A stretch of 64,000 nt of DNA from Craterostigma plantagineum (taxonomy: Eukaryota; Streptophyta; Magnoliopsida; Lamiales; Linderniaceae): NCBI GenBank assembly GCA_027422505.1, contig JAPQWV010001106.1:1-64000 (forward strand). The letters run 5' to 3'. Below, piece by piece: positions 11,561 through 21,896 of this stretch. Every line of letters begins with the position of its first letter. Within the stretch, counting starts at the first letter, position 1. The translations under genes and the position numbers were made by a program. The notes beneath the pieces are model-generated. The model had not been told where the DNA came from and ran no database searches. It was given only the letters and a program-made list of their open reading frames with translations.

Positions 11561-12607
11561 CTGAAGCATTCAGAAGCAAAGTGACCCGGCTTGCCACAGT
11601 TGAAGCACTTCTATACTACTTCAGATTTCATAGTTTCAGCCTCTCAGGGGCAACGAACTTCTGTTTCCCGCCCGAGGTTCGTTGTTTGTTGAAGGAAGAT
11701 GATGATTTCTTGGCGCTCATCTTATTGACCGTCTCTGAGATCATAGCCAGTTTCTTTCCAATTGATTCGAGTTCGTCCTCAGATTCTTGGTCGGATTCGG
11801 CGTTGTCAGAAGTGTCGGATTGTACGACCTGCTTTCCTTTAGAACTTCTCGAGCTCCTGTTGCTTGTCTTAGAAGTCACGAGTGCAATTGGTTCCATGTC
11901 AACATTTGTTTTTACTTTGTTTTTGATTTCTTTGGCATACTGGTAGTATTGTGAGAGGTTATCGTGTAGGGAGTGAATATCCATAGCATCCAGATCTTTG
12001 TTCTGTTGCTTAACCAGAAGTGCAATCCGTCCCCACTCAGGCTGTGAAGTGTGGAAAGGAATTTGATGTTGTGTTCGAGATTGGAGTGTTGGATGTTGAT
12101 CTTTCTCATCTCGTTGATAATGGTCAGGAAGCGAAGGTAAACATCTCGAAGTTCTTCCCCCTCATTAGCTTTGAAGGAGTCATAGGCAGTGAGGATGCTG
12201 GACTTCTTAGACAGATTGCTAACTTCTGTCCCAACCATCATTTTGCATACTTCATCCCAAATTTCCTTTGCAGTGACCATTGCGTCGACTTGCTTGTAGA
12301 CATCATTTGGTAGGGCCTGAAGTACGTAGTGTCGGGCAAGCTTGTCCGCTCTGGCACGTGCTCTCTCAGCATCATTGTATCGACTAGGGTCCTTAGGAGT
12401 TCCCTCTCTGGAATTGCAGGAACAGCACCGGGTTGAGCAGGGATGATGGTCCAAAATGAGCAGGTCTTCAAAAATGGAGGAAAGCATGTCGTTTGCGAGG
12501 TCTGCAACTTGATTTCTATGAAGTTGATGAATCGTTGCTTCTATATGCCGTACTCTCCATCTTAGTAGTGGCGCACGATTGTCAGATCCAATGGCAAGAC
12601 CGTCCAT
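11560..12607 (-). pseudogene. Element B gag, broken
   Basis: The ATG at 12607-12605 begins MDGLAIGSDNRAPLL, which aligns with MDAYSLGNDNRPSIL of F. The capsid-like domain is at about 12390-12010: 'ARARADKLARHYVLQALPND', 'EIWDEVCKMMVGTEV', 'ILTAYDSFKAN' and 'YLRFLTIINEMRKI'. An open frame at 11984-11628 is acidic and Ser-rich. The CCHC knuckle CFNCGKPGHFASEC lies at about 11612-11570 in a further frame. It has three or more frameshifts and one stop. This Gag is clearly diverged from those of A and F, so B belongs to a different subfamily. Confidence 0.88.
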
Positions 12608-13663
12608 GTTTTTTTTGTTTGGTAATGATCGTTAACGCGTAATAGATCTGCGAAATGGATTGCTTTAGTTTTGAATGAGATATAGTCAAGTGTGAGTAAT
12701 TTCGAGTGTTGAGTCTAAGTAGGTAAATTCACTTAATGAATTCTGTCGCAATTTAAAAATTTGATGAATTTGTGTAATGCTTGAGGATCGGACGATTGGA
12801 GTTATGTGAAATAAAATTTTGGTCTACCCAATTCGAATGCTTGATCGATTCTAATTTTATATGAGGCAAGCTCGGCGATTGGTCCTAAGTGTTGAGAATC
12901 GGGCAATTGAAATTGAATTTAGAGTTCTAGAATCGGGCGAAAGTGTGAAGCGTACAGTATAGATCCCAAAGGCTAAAATCGGGCGACAGAATGTGAATCG
13001 GGCGAGAGAGTTTAGAAAAGATTAGTTTCGATCGAAAGAGGGATTTTGATTTGAATAATTCGTTTTCGATCGATAGAAATGATGAGGTTTCGGGCGAATT
13101 TGGTCCAAATTGATTTTGTATCGATTGACTAGGATTGAATTTGGCTAATTGGACGATGAGTTTCGGGCGATACAGTAATGAATTGGACTTTCACCGAGAA
13201 ATGTATCAGGCAAAACTTAGCAATTTGGTACTGTAGACTTTCGGGCGATATGGATTGGGCTTTCGCCGAGAAATGTATCGGGCGAAACTGTGAAATTAGC
13301 GAAAAATTCCCCAAAACTCAATCGATCGAAACTCCTCACAGTGGGTTTCGGTCGAAACCTACAAACTCGATGGTACTGTTCTATCCGTTACCCGAAAGTG
13401 ATGAATAGTTCAGTAAAAACCAGATTTTCAGACTCATTTTCGCTCAAATCCTACTCAAACTTGACTGAAATCGACGTGAAAGAGCATAAATGTACTCAAT
13501 ATCAGTTTTCTAACGTCCTTGGGGTAAGAAATCACTGAAAACGATTTGAAAACACCCAAAAACGGTGAAAAAAATCGAAATGAGTTTTCAAGCAAAAACT
13601 TCGTCAAATCACGTCGGAATCGAGCAAAAACAGATTTAAATGGAAGATATTGATCCGCGTTAG
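12608..13663 (-). other. Leader of element B
   Basis: A non-coding leader of about 1.06 kb between PBS and gag. It is rich in repeats of a 'TCGGGCGA' motif and 'TTTCGGTCGAAA'-like variants, densest at 12890-13350. The length matches the leaders of A and F, but the repeated motif differs. Confidence 0.7.
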
Positions 13664-13675
13664 GCTCTGGTACCA
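13664..13675 (-). other. Primer binding site of element B
   Basis: The minus strand reads TGGTACCAGAGC, one base off the usual TGGTATCAGAGC. It lies 2 nt from the CA end of the 5' LTR. Confidence 0.88.
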
Positions 13676-13677
13676 CT

Positions 13678-13991
13678 TGTCGGCCCTCTTATTACCAAAC
13701 AAGGATTAAACGAAAGGATTGAATGTGTAAAACGTGAAGAACACCGTGAGTGCGTGTTAGTGTGTGTTTTTCTAAGGAAAAGTACAATGTGGCTTACCTT
13801 TTGATTTCTTTTGATAAACCCTAATTAGGGTAAGTTGGGGCTTTATATACCACAAGTATTTGGTATATAAAGCCCAATACATAACTCTTACTAAATATCA
13901 TATGTCACCCCAAACTACTACAACCCACTAAATAAACACAAATTAATCCAAGATTACATAAATTAAAGGTTGCTACAAAATATTTCTAACA
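13678..13991 (-). repeat. 5' LTR of element B
   Basis: A TG...CA LTR pairing with 4849-5163, with the PBS on its low-coordinate side. The flank at 13992-13996 is ATACC, the second copy of the target duplication. A TATA-like TATATAAAG lies at 13848-13840 on the minus strand. Confidence 0.93.
13840..13848 (-). promoter_or_regulatory. Probable TATA box of element B 5' LTR
   Basis: The minus strand carries TATATAAAG within a conserved 'GGTATATAAAGCCCC' context. It is repeated in the 3' LTR (about 5012-5020) and would mark the U3-R boundary some 30 bp downstream. Assigned by sequence alone. Confidence 0.5.
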
Positions 13992-13999
13992 ATACCAAT

Positions 14000-14334
14000 T
14001 GTTAGGTCCTAGTTTATCAACTCTACGATCCTAGGCATGAATTGTAAAGAATCGATAAGAATTGTATAGATTGAGATTTCGATCGAAAACCTTCTTGGAG
14101 AGCCCGAGAGAGAATTTCGCTTAGAGTGAGAAGATTTTGTGCGTTTCTCTCTCTAGAAATTGAATTGCAAGCCTTTCGGATCAATTTTCTAAATCTTCTC
14201 ATTAAGCTCAATGTTTGTACATCTATTTTATACCAAAACTTGGTATAAATTACAAAGCTAGTCCTAAACTAAGGACAACTATACGAAACGCCCCTAATTA
14301 CAAGGACAGCTAATAAATCAAAGCACAATTAACT
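14000..14334 (-). repeat. 5' LTR of element A
   Basis: Same family as 802-1137 and 50141-50477. Its low-coordinate side keeps only 'ataccaat', the right part of the PBS region, because element B inserted there. The first base pair of the LTR is AG instead of TG. Its high-coordinate side abuts pararetrovirus sequence, and the LTR junction supplies the stop codon of the viral frame. Confidence 0.9.
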
Positions 14335-14914
14335 AAATGATGTTCTACAATCATCTTCTTCTTCCGTAGTAACTTTAGGTAGCGTAAGAAGTTCCTTCAT
14401 TAGAAGGCTTTGACTTTTTTTCTTGTACTCAAGAAATTCTTTAAATGTTTGTTGGTCATCGCTGTTCAATGTTACTTGAGGAGACTGAGAAATTTTCTTA
14501 ACGAGCTTTTTATTGCCCATTTGAGCGATAACGTTCCTGCCACCTCTTCCACCTCTATTAGAGGGGAAATTTCTCCCAGATTGGGACATAACTGCCAAAT
14601 TCATGAAAGATATTCACGAGTTAAATAATCAGGAAGACATCATGCTTAATTCATGAGAGATATTCACGAGTTATACATAATTTCAAAATCAAATGGAGCT
14701 AAATGAGCATGCCATCTCGCAAACATTTGTTTAGAGACATCATGCTTAAATCTTTCTGGAACATAAATTTTGCAGCTTGACAATCAGTTTTTATTAAAAA
14801 CTTTTGATTATATAAATCATCCTAGAATTTAAGAATGCACTTAACAATAGCAAGTACTTCCCTAGCTACAATTTCTGAGCATTATTCCATTTCCACGAAT
14901 GGAATCTAACTAAA
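14335..14914 (-). pseudogene. Endogenous pararetrovirus: RNase H end and polyprotein tail
   Basis: On the minus strand, broken frames from 14919 downward match the C-terminal half of a caulimovirid RNase H: a 'FHSWKWNNA' block, 'VLAIVKCILKF', 'KTDCQAAKFMF' and 'FARWHA'. They are followed by a Gly/Arg-rich 91-residue open stretch (14604-14332) of unknown role ending at the element A LTR. It continues the viral sequence found at 32295-34003; element D lies between the two. Frameshifts and stops make it non-functional. Florendovirus/Petuvirus-like affiliation is judged from motif resemblance only. Confidence 0.8.
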
Positions 14915-14919
14915 TATTC
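14915..14919. repeat. Target-site duplication of element D, left copy
   Basis: TATTC here, TATTG at 32295-32299. The one mismatch is consistent with an old insertion, and the viral reading frame resumes across it. Confidence 0.8.
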
Positions 14920-15426
14920 TGTAGCGCCCCGTTTCCTATTACCTTTTTATGCCCGCTATAAAATATTCATATAAAATTTTTCGCGATTCTCATAACCATT
15001 CTCTTTAACAAAAACGGGGCGCGTACATCCAATCTAGTTCCCTTCACAATAATGTACATATATGTACCTATCATACGAGTCACAAAAAGGAATAGTCTAA
15101 ATCCGTTTCTATTCTGTATGCTAACGATAAAACAGAGGAGAGCAGGAGGAGAGCGTAGCTGGCCAACCTTGATTCCATGCTTTACGATTATGCTTTCTAT
15201 GCAGTCTGCTAATTATCTACACAACTGTGAAGACACCGATTCAGAGTATGATCGCAACATGTTAACTAATACAAGTAACAATAAAATAAACAGTAGTCTA
15301 TTCCTTTCCATCAATATCGTAACCATGCCATTTCAAAATCACATAATCATCATTCATATAACGGTCATTCACACTATCGTAGTAGATCACATGACATTCT
15401 ATATGTCCATTTATTTTGATACTCCC

Positions 15427-15759
15427 TGTTGGTCCCTTTTAATCCAACAACACTGACCTATGACGATTTACCACGCTAATGATGAAAGATTTAAAGGTCG
15501 AACGTGGGTGTGACAGTGAAGACGATGAATGCTTTGAAAATGCTTTGTTTCCTATTCAACACACACGCACTCACACATACTACACCAAAAACACAAAACC
15601 TAATGAATTAGGGTTTGGGGGTATATATACCACATTAGTTGGTATATTATACCCCTAGTAACTAAGAACTAGAATATTACAAACTAGCGCAAAGTTAATT
15701 AAATACAAGCCAACTAAGATAAACACAATGAAATTGAACATTATAAAATATTCCTAACA
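15427..15759 (-). repeat. 3' LTR of element C
   Basis: TGTTGGTCCC...TTCCTAACA, preceded on the minus strand by the polypurine tract. It holds a TATA-like TATATATAC near 15621-15630. Confidence 0.95.
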
Positions 15760-15773
15760 ATCTCCCCCTTAGT
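15760..15773 (-). other. Polypurine tract of element C
   Basis: The minus strand reads CTAAGGGGGAGAT directly adjoining the 3' LTR, the same as in element B. Confidence 0.9.
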
Positions 15774-15799
15774 GTTCAATCTTCAATTCAACGCGGGTT

Positions 15800-17350
15800 A
15801 TCTTTGTTGGGTACATGGAGAATCTCTTGAGTCCTAACATCTCCCCTTGCTCCCCTGCAAAGGCTGTCTCCTCTTCTTGTGGAGGATTTGAATGCACTTT
15901 CAACTAGAACTCTCTTGTCTTGACGCTATACGTTGTAGATCGGACGTATGCTGTGATCCACGCCCCGATATTCGTTTCTTGATGATGTCGCAGATCTTTG
16001 AAATTCTGTTTGCATCTTGTCCGTGTCTTTTTCCGTATTTTGAAGTCGTCAAGTCTTCTCCAGTCTTCTTCCGGCGCCAGATTCGTCTTCGTCGAAGGAA
16101 TTTGTCTGGTTCGGCCTCGAGGAAGCTTGTCTGCTCCAGAAGAAGATATGCGTGGGTTGTCTTTTAACATGTGCCAAAGTTCCTTTCGAATGTGACATGG
16201 TAGGTTCCAGTGGAGTTCGGCTTCATCGTGGAAAGCGCGGCGGAATATTGATAGTGAGCGTGGGATGTGTTATAAAATGTGCCAAGGCTCCTTCTAAATT
16301 GACGTTTGAGTGCAGGAGAGCCCGGCTTCATAGTGGTATGCGCGGCGGAAGTTGGTGGGTGGTCCGACCTGTTTGTTTATACGTATCCCCTTCTCCCCTC
16401 ATGGCGATTCGTGTTAACGAGATCGGCATGCTTGTATAGAAGTCGAAGGAATAAAACAAACGACAGGTCGGTGTGGGTAATAACCAGACGGAGCCACTAA
16501 GGCAATCCATTGACACGAGTTCAGAGTTAAACTCTGAGATGCGGCCTGTAAGCACAGGGCTTAGAACCGGAGCCACATAGGCGTTCCGTTAACATCGATC
16601 TAGGAGCGTAGCTCGCAGACAATGGCCTGATGCCGTTGTTGTTTTTATGTTGCAACGGTAGGACTTCCTTCCAATCATGGAATCACATCTAAGAGGATGT
16701 GTCTATGGAAGTTCTGATCTGGTCACGAAGTCCAGATAAGAAAAAGTGTATGTGTCCTAAAAATTATAAAACATTTAGGTAGTGAGGACACCTAGACTCG
16801 ATGTGTTCAAGGAAGTTCAGTGGTGTGGGGCTAACTACCACTTAATTCAATATCTCCCGCTTCCAAGTGAAGCGGTGATAGCATTCGTGGGTCCCCGTGA
16901 TTTGATGAAACATCGGTCTTTAGGGAGATCGATGAGTGTGTAAGGCTCGGTTGTGCATGCGCCATTGGACCAAATGAGGCGACTTCTACCCGGAGCTGAT
17001 AGAAATCAACTCCTGCACCTATATGGGATGGTCGAGTAATTTGTGAGCTCAGGGAATTTTGTATCTTCCGCTCTTTGGTCTTATCAAGAAATGCCAAATA
17101 GGGATGTGGCTTATGGACTTGAATTCTTCACTAACACTCGGCTATGTTCCGGGGTTAGGTTCAGTTTGGTCTGACTGAACCATGGGAACCTAGAATCCAT
17201 GCGTCCGTCAATTTTGGTGAGTGCTGCTTCATCAGCAAGTCGGAGCAGGGCGGTTGAGATCGTTTTCGTGTTTGTGTATGGATGTCACGCCTTTCGTAAT
17301 TCTCGAACTCTTGAGGGTCGAGTTTTCAGTTGAAGTCCGTCTTGTGAGGT
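15800..17350 (-). pseudogene. ORFX remnant in element C
   Basis: Decayed frames align with element B ORFX. At about 17185-17150, 'PWFSQT...LNLTP' matches B near 7735. At 17097-16831 an open stretch has 'RPSHIGAGVDFYQLRVEVA' and 'AQPSLTHSSISL...LSPLHLEAGDIELS', matching B 7560-7330, where the corresponding words are 'AQTTLPSHSIIS' and 'PSPPRSEGVDVLS'. An open stretch at 16170-15904 is rich in Arg/Lys. The N-terminal globular part of ORFX is missing. No function is known, and the frame is interrupted throughout. Confidence 0.55.
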
Positions 17351-17984
17351 GGAAGCATCTGAGAGGGTTTTTCTTTCTTTATTTTTTTTTTCTTTTCTTT
17401 CTCATTTTTTTATGTATATATATTTATCGTAATAGTAATAGATATAGGTTTATGTATAGGTATATGTATATGGGTTTAAAGTAAGTTTCTCCCCCTCAAA
17501 TCGTGCACCTAAGATGTACTCCCCCTACCCTCCCCTCATAAATATGGAGTGATACTCCCCCTCAATGCATGCACGTTTAAAACATATAAGTTCTCTCCCA
17601 ATAAAATAAGCGTGAACGTATTTATCTATTTTCAGATCAGATGCAAACCAAAGAATTATTATTCTTTAAGAATTGCATATTAGAATGTACGTTTTTCACT
17701 TTTTATCGCTCCCAATAAGTAGGTATTTTTGACAATTCAGCTCATATGCATACGTGAACGTTTAAGCTCAAAGTTCCTTAAGATATATGCATAGTTAAAA
17801 TGTACCAATTTAAAGACATAGGCTTTATCAATTCAGCTTATATGCATACGTAAACGTTAAGCTTGAAAATTCTATAAGTTGTATACATAATGAAATATAC
17901 CTATAATAGGGTGTTTATGCATTTTAGCTCATGTTTACATGCAAAAAGTATTTTTGAAGCATGCGTAACTATAGTGTACCCTCG
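17351..17984. other. Unassigned spacer in element C with short repeats
   Basis: No coding match. It holds a T-rich run (17370-17415), a TATA-rich stretch (17410-17470) and two diverged copies of a unit with 'attcagct(c/t)atatgcatacgt(g/a)aacgtt' (about 17738-17804 and 17830-17900). It lies where integrase, RT and RNase H would be in a complete relative. Confidence 0.5.
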
Positions 17985-18131
17985 TTTGGTTGCTCGCACC
18001 GCCAACCATCCGTGTATGTGGAGCAACCAAGATACCATACACGCTGGGATGTTTGGCTGTCCTCTTCGCATACCAGTCATGGGTGTGGAGCAGCTCTCTT
18101 AGTACCTACCCATGCTGGGAATCTGCAAAAC
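17985..18131 (-). pseudogene. Duplicated protease fragment in element C, active site lost
   Basis: Two adjacent diverged copies of about 70 bp, both derived from the protease start. One reads VWYLGCSTYTDG on the minus strand, the other contains SCSTPMTG. The family sequence is VWYLDSGCSTHMTG. The first copy lacks the Asp-Ser of DSG and the second has lost the preceding residues. It directly follows the 'KWVPKS' end of the coiled-coil frame, where protease should begin. Confidence 0.65.
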
Positions 18132-19357
18132 TTATCGGGACTTTGGTACCCATTTCTGGATGGGTCCTCCCTTGTTAGCAGAAAACAAGTTAAGCACATT
18201 TGGTTCAGATATTGATCCTAAATCATCCTTTAAATTCCAATTCAATTTGATTTGTGATTTAGGAATCCAGGTTTGGTGAACCTTAGAGGGAAATGACATA
18301 TTAGTGCCAGTGAACATGTGCCTAGGTCTAGAAGATCTAAAGATTTTCTCCCTAGCCAATCGCAGAAGGTGTCTTTCAGACTTAATCTGAACTGGATATT
18401 GCATGTAAGAATATGAGCATAAAGCATTATAAGCATCAGTAACAGGAGAACTGGTATTCCTACGACAGTAACGCACGTCATTCACATTATAATGATAAGT
18501 GTGCGGGATCTGAGAAGTTTGCTTGCTTAAGCTTGGAACTTCTTCTTTGCACGTTTTCCTTTTCCTTTTTATAGGAGTAGGAGTGGAAAATTCTTGATCA
18601 TTTTCGACCTTAATTTTAGAATTAAAAGTTGACTTTCCTTTCTCCTTCCTAATCTTTATTTGTTCCTTAGCTATTTGTAGCGCTTTGCTTTTACTTAACG
18701 TTTCAGCTTCAGTCAAAATTGACTTAGAATGATTAGTAAAAGCTTTCTCAGTTTTAGGAACAATGATGCTTGTTTTAGATTTTGTTTTATTTACCTGTTT
18801 CGAGGAAGATATATTACTTGAAAAATCATTGGAAACAGATAAAGATGGGGAAATTTTTAGAAGTAAAATCTCTTTTGAGAGTTTTTCATTTTCAGCGTGG
18901 AAACCTACTCTTTCAGATTCCAAGATTGCGTTCAATTCCGAAATTTTACTAGCAACCTCTGGAATTTCCAACAAGGAGTAGGTTTTGGATAATGTAAAAT
19001 ATTTTCCCCGTTATGAATTAAGTTAGAAGGATAGTTTTGATCTGCTAGACCTATATTCGAAATAACATTCTCTAATCGTTTAATCTTAGAGTAAAGCATA
19101 CGCTGTTCCTCTAAGACGGTCTCATATTTTGACGAGACTTCATTTCGCTCAGCTTCGCAAGAACGTAAATTTTTAGTCATCTCGCAGACCCTATTTTCAC
19201 TATCTTCTAACTTAGTTTCTAAGCTAATTATATTTGACTTTGCGTTTGTCAAATCTTCATTAGCATAAGCTAGGCTTTCTTGTTGCTTAAGCAACACGGA
19301 GTAATTATTAGCAAGTCTTGCTTCTAATTCCTCAATTTTCCTAGCTTGAGCATCCAT
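18132..19357 (-). pseudogene. Coiled-coil reading frame of element C (gag-protease linker without gag)
   Basis: Two overlapping frames. One covers 19357-18932 (141 residues) and opens MDAQARKIEELEARLANN right after the leader. The other covers 18974-18132 (280 residues) and continues it after a single frameshift near 18950. The first is an almost uninterrupted predicted coiled coil (LETKLEDSENRVCEM, SSKYETVLEEQRMLYSKIKRLEN). The second is Lys/Ser-rich and ends with QYPVQIKSERHLLRLAREKIF and KWVPKSR, matching F at 53640-53780 (RYPVEIKSPKHLRRLHQEKIF, KWVPKS). The capsid and zinc knuckle that precede this linker in A, B and F are absent. Apart from the one frameshift it is remarkably open for this neighbourhood. 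Confidence 0.75.
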
Positions 19358-20667
19358 TTAAATTTGATTTTATATTTAATAAAAAAAAAAAATTGAAATT
19401 GGCTTTTGAAATTTCAGTGTCGAAAAAGTTTGGTTTACTTGAGAAGTATCGTGAAGTATCGAAGAAAGTCAGTGTCGAAAATTTTTTTTTTTGGCGTGTA
19501 CCGAAAACTTTTATGATGATTTCAAAAACTTCGAGAAAATGACCCAAACTTTTTCTATAATTTGCCAAAGATGTCCTAAGTTGATTGTTGGATATGAATG
19601 ATCGTTGATACGTTTTGTGGATTTGCTTTAAAAATTTTTTTACGAAAACGTCGTCTACACCGAAAATATTAATTTGAGTATATATTTTTTTATTTTCTAC
19701 CCAATGATAAAATAAAATTCAGAAAATTATGCAAGAATTTTTTTTTTTTAAATCGGGTACTGTAGCGTTCGGGCAACTGCTACAGTGAAAATTTGCAATC
19801 GGGCGTGCTACAGTGAAATTTGCAATTGGGTGTGCTACAGTGTTCGGGGCGTACTACAGTGTTCGGGGCGTGTGCTACAGTGTTTTGCGTGCTACAGTGA
19901 TTTGTAGTTTCGCCCGAAAACCATATTTGCTACAGTGAAATTTGAATTTTTGGCCTAAACCATACATTGCTACAGTGAAATTTAGTTTCGCCCGGAAACC
20001 AGATTTGCTACAGTGCAATTAATAGTTGCTACAGTGAAATTAAAAGTTTCGCTCGAAACCAGATTTGCTACAGTGATTTGATTGATTTCGCTACAGTGGA
20101 ATCTATTTGTTATGCCCGAAACTCAGTCTCTATATTTAAAAATTAATTTTTAATTTAATTTTTTTTTTCGTCCACTTTCGGGTGTTGACCAGTCAAGTTT
20201 CGGGTTGACCAGTCAAAATTCGGATTTGACCAGGCCAGTTTCGGGTGTGACCAGTCAAAATTCGATTAACCAGTCAACTTTCGGGTGTTGACCTGTCCAG
20301 TTTCGAGTTGACCAGTCCAGTTTCGGGTTTGACCAATCAAAATTCGCCCCGAAACTGAATAAAAAACACCCGAAACTGAGTAAATTGGTATTGTAGCTGT
20401 TTCAGGTACTGTAGCATTCGGGCAATTTGTTCATCCACCCGATTCTGGACTGAAAACGACGAAAAACAGGCGTGATTTCTACCCAAAACTCACCCAAATC
20501 AACTGAAAAAAGTTGGGTAATCACTTCAAATCACTTGAAAACAACCTAATTACCTCTTGAGCTTGCAAAATCAGTAAAATCAACTCAAAAACTCAACAAA
20601 TGGCAGAAATTCGAACCAAAAAAAATACCCAAAAATTTCAAAAATTGTTCAAATCCGAACGTGTTTC
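19358..20667 (-). other. Leader of element C, built of short repeats
   Basis: Non-coding. It contains 12 copies of 'ctacagtg' between 19778 and 20100, mostly as 'gctacagtgaaattt', then about eight copies of a 24-bp 'gaccagtcaa(g/a)tttcggg' unit at 20180-20345. 'tcgggc/cgcccga' pieces recur throughout. The PBS follows at 20668. Confidence 0.75.
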
Positions 20668-20679
20668 GCTCTGATACCA
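20668..20679 (-). other. Primer binding site of element C
   Basis: TGGTATCAGAGC on the minus strand, 2 nt from the LTR end. Confidence 0.92.
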
Positions 20680-20681
20680 CT

Positions 20682-21014
20682 TGTGGTCCCTTTTAATCCA
20701 ACAACACTGACCTATGACGATTTACCACGCTAATGATGAAAGATTTAAAGGTCGAACGTGGGGTGTGACAGTGAAGACGATGAATGCTTTGAAAATGCTT
20801 TGTTTACTATTCAACACACACGCACTCACACATACTACACCAAAAAAACACACCCTAATGAATTAGGGTTTGGGGATATATATACCACATTAGTTGGTAT
20901 ATTATACCCCTAGTAACTAAGAACTAGAATATTACAAAGTAGCGCAAAGTTAATTAAATACAAGCCAACTAAGATAAACACAATGAAATTGAACACTATA
21001 AAATATTCCTAACA
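20682..21014 (-). repeat. 5' LTR of element C
   Basis: Pairs with 15427-15759; differences include TGTGG for TGTTGG at the end and a few substitutions. It is followed by the CTCCC duplication at 21015-21019. Confidence 0.95.
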
Positions 21015-21762
21015 CTCCCGTTATAGACTAGCTAGACTGTACTGTACGCCCAGTCGACGCCCATGCATGGACTCTATAACCATGTCGTAATCCCCCGATT
21101 TGTAGGGATACGTATTGCCTGTACAGGACTCTATAAGATCCCCCGATTTGTAGGGACATATGCCGTAGCATCCGTATCATACCCTCTGTAGTGGTAGCAG
21201 TCATAACGGTTTCTCCCTTATTTTATATGTATGCAATGCTATATAAAACACCTTATTTAACACGTAATCATATAAGAGCATGTTACGGTCACATAGTTCA
21301 CATCGATTCATAAATAGCACATATATCACGTACTTATCGATTAATCCATATAAATCATGTAAGCATATAAGGCACATAAGGTACATGTCGCAAATCATAC
21401 TCACAAGTTTCGCCAATTTTCTCTGTTCGCTTATCGACTTTGCCCTTGCCCTTATCGGACTCCTGACCTATACAATTATTTTTCCGTAAATATGAAGTCC
21501 TATAACGACATGCGTGCGTGATATGCGTGATTACTTTGATCCGTAATGTTTACTTTCTGTTTATCAGTTATAATGTATTAGACTCCTGGCTTAAAGGTTT
21601 TATGTTTAATCAATATCGAACCTGCATTAAAATTTGGTAACTATACTATACCGAAAATATCATTGAAAACCCTGATTCTTATTGTGTTGAAAACCCTAAA
21701 AAAATTTCGAAACTTATTAAATTCTAACAGTCCGTATCATACCGAAAATCTTATACAAAAAT

Positions 21763-21763
<1 letters not shown>

Positions 21764-21818
<55 letters not shown>

Positions 21819-21819
21819 G
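21764..21819. repeat. (AC)n(AT)n microsatellite in element D LTR
   Basis: About 19 AC units followed by about 9 AT units. The matching tract in the other LTR (30614-30652) is shorter in AC and longer in AT, showing length change after insertion. Confidence 0.97.
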
Positions 21820-21896
21820 GTTCCTCCAAATTTTGAAAACCTAATACCCATATATATAATATTTATATAATATTACATTAGCCAATTTAACAATCT

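Larger units (their letters stand above)
4849..13991 (-). mobile_element. Copia element B, 9.1 kb, lacking RT-RNase H
   Basis: Flanked by LTRs of 315 and 314 bp and by the 5-bp target duplication ATACC (4844-4848 and 13992-13996). Order on the minus strand: 5' LTR, PBS, leader, gag, coiled-coil linker, protease, integrase, ORFX, polypurine tract, 3' LTR. The RT and RNase H that should follow integrase are absent: integrase linker sequence at about 8420 passes straight into ORFX at about 8380. The LTRs differ at roughly 18-20 of 314 positions by eye, so the insertion is not recent. It is a deletion derivative and could move only if helped in trans. Confidence 0.93.
1138..14334 (-). mobile_element. 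Copia element A, interrupted by B and by H
   Basis: The 5' LTR is at 14000-14334, then a PBS split by element B, then leader (4843 to 3780), gag (3779 to about 2630) and gag-protease linker (to 1138). There element H cuts it off, so protease and everything downstream lie beyond the left edge or are lost. Assignment to one element rests on the perfect ATACC duplication either side of B and on the A leader and gag matching element F, which has the same LTR family. A itself sits directly against the pararetrovirus RNase H at 14335. Confidence 0.85.
15427..21014 (-). mobile_element. Non-autonomous copia element C, 5,588 bp
   Basis: Two 333-bp LTRs (15427-15759 and 20682-21014), PBS 20668-20679, polypurine tract 15760-15773 and a perfect CTCCC target duplication (15422-15426 and 21015-21019) inside the element D LTR. 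By eye the LTRs differ at about 8-10 positions, making it one of the younger insertions. Internally it keeps a leader, a coiled-coil reading frame, a duplicated scrap of protease and a decayed ORFX. Capsid, zinc knuckle, integrase, RT and RNase H are missing. The LTRs are related to those of B ('aattagggtt', 'ggtatattata', 'ttcctaaca'). Confidence 0.93.

Noticed and set aside
15052..15456. Plus-strand open frame of 134 codons, with a near-identical frame at 29498-29791.
   Set aside because: The similarity is simply that both lie at the same place in the two LTRs of element D, antisense to it. The longer version only reads into element C. No domain or codon bias supports a gene.
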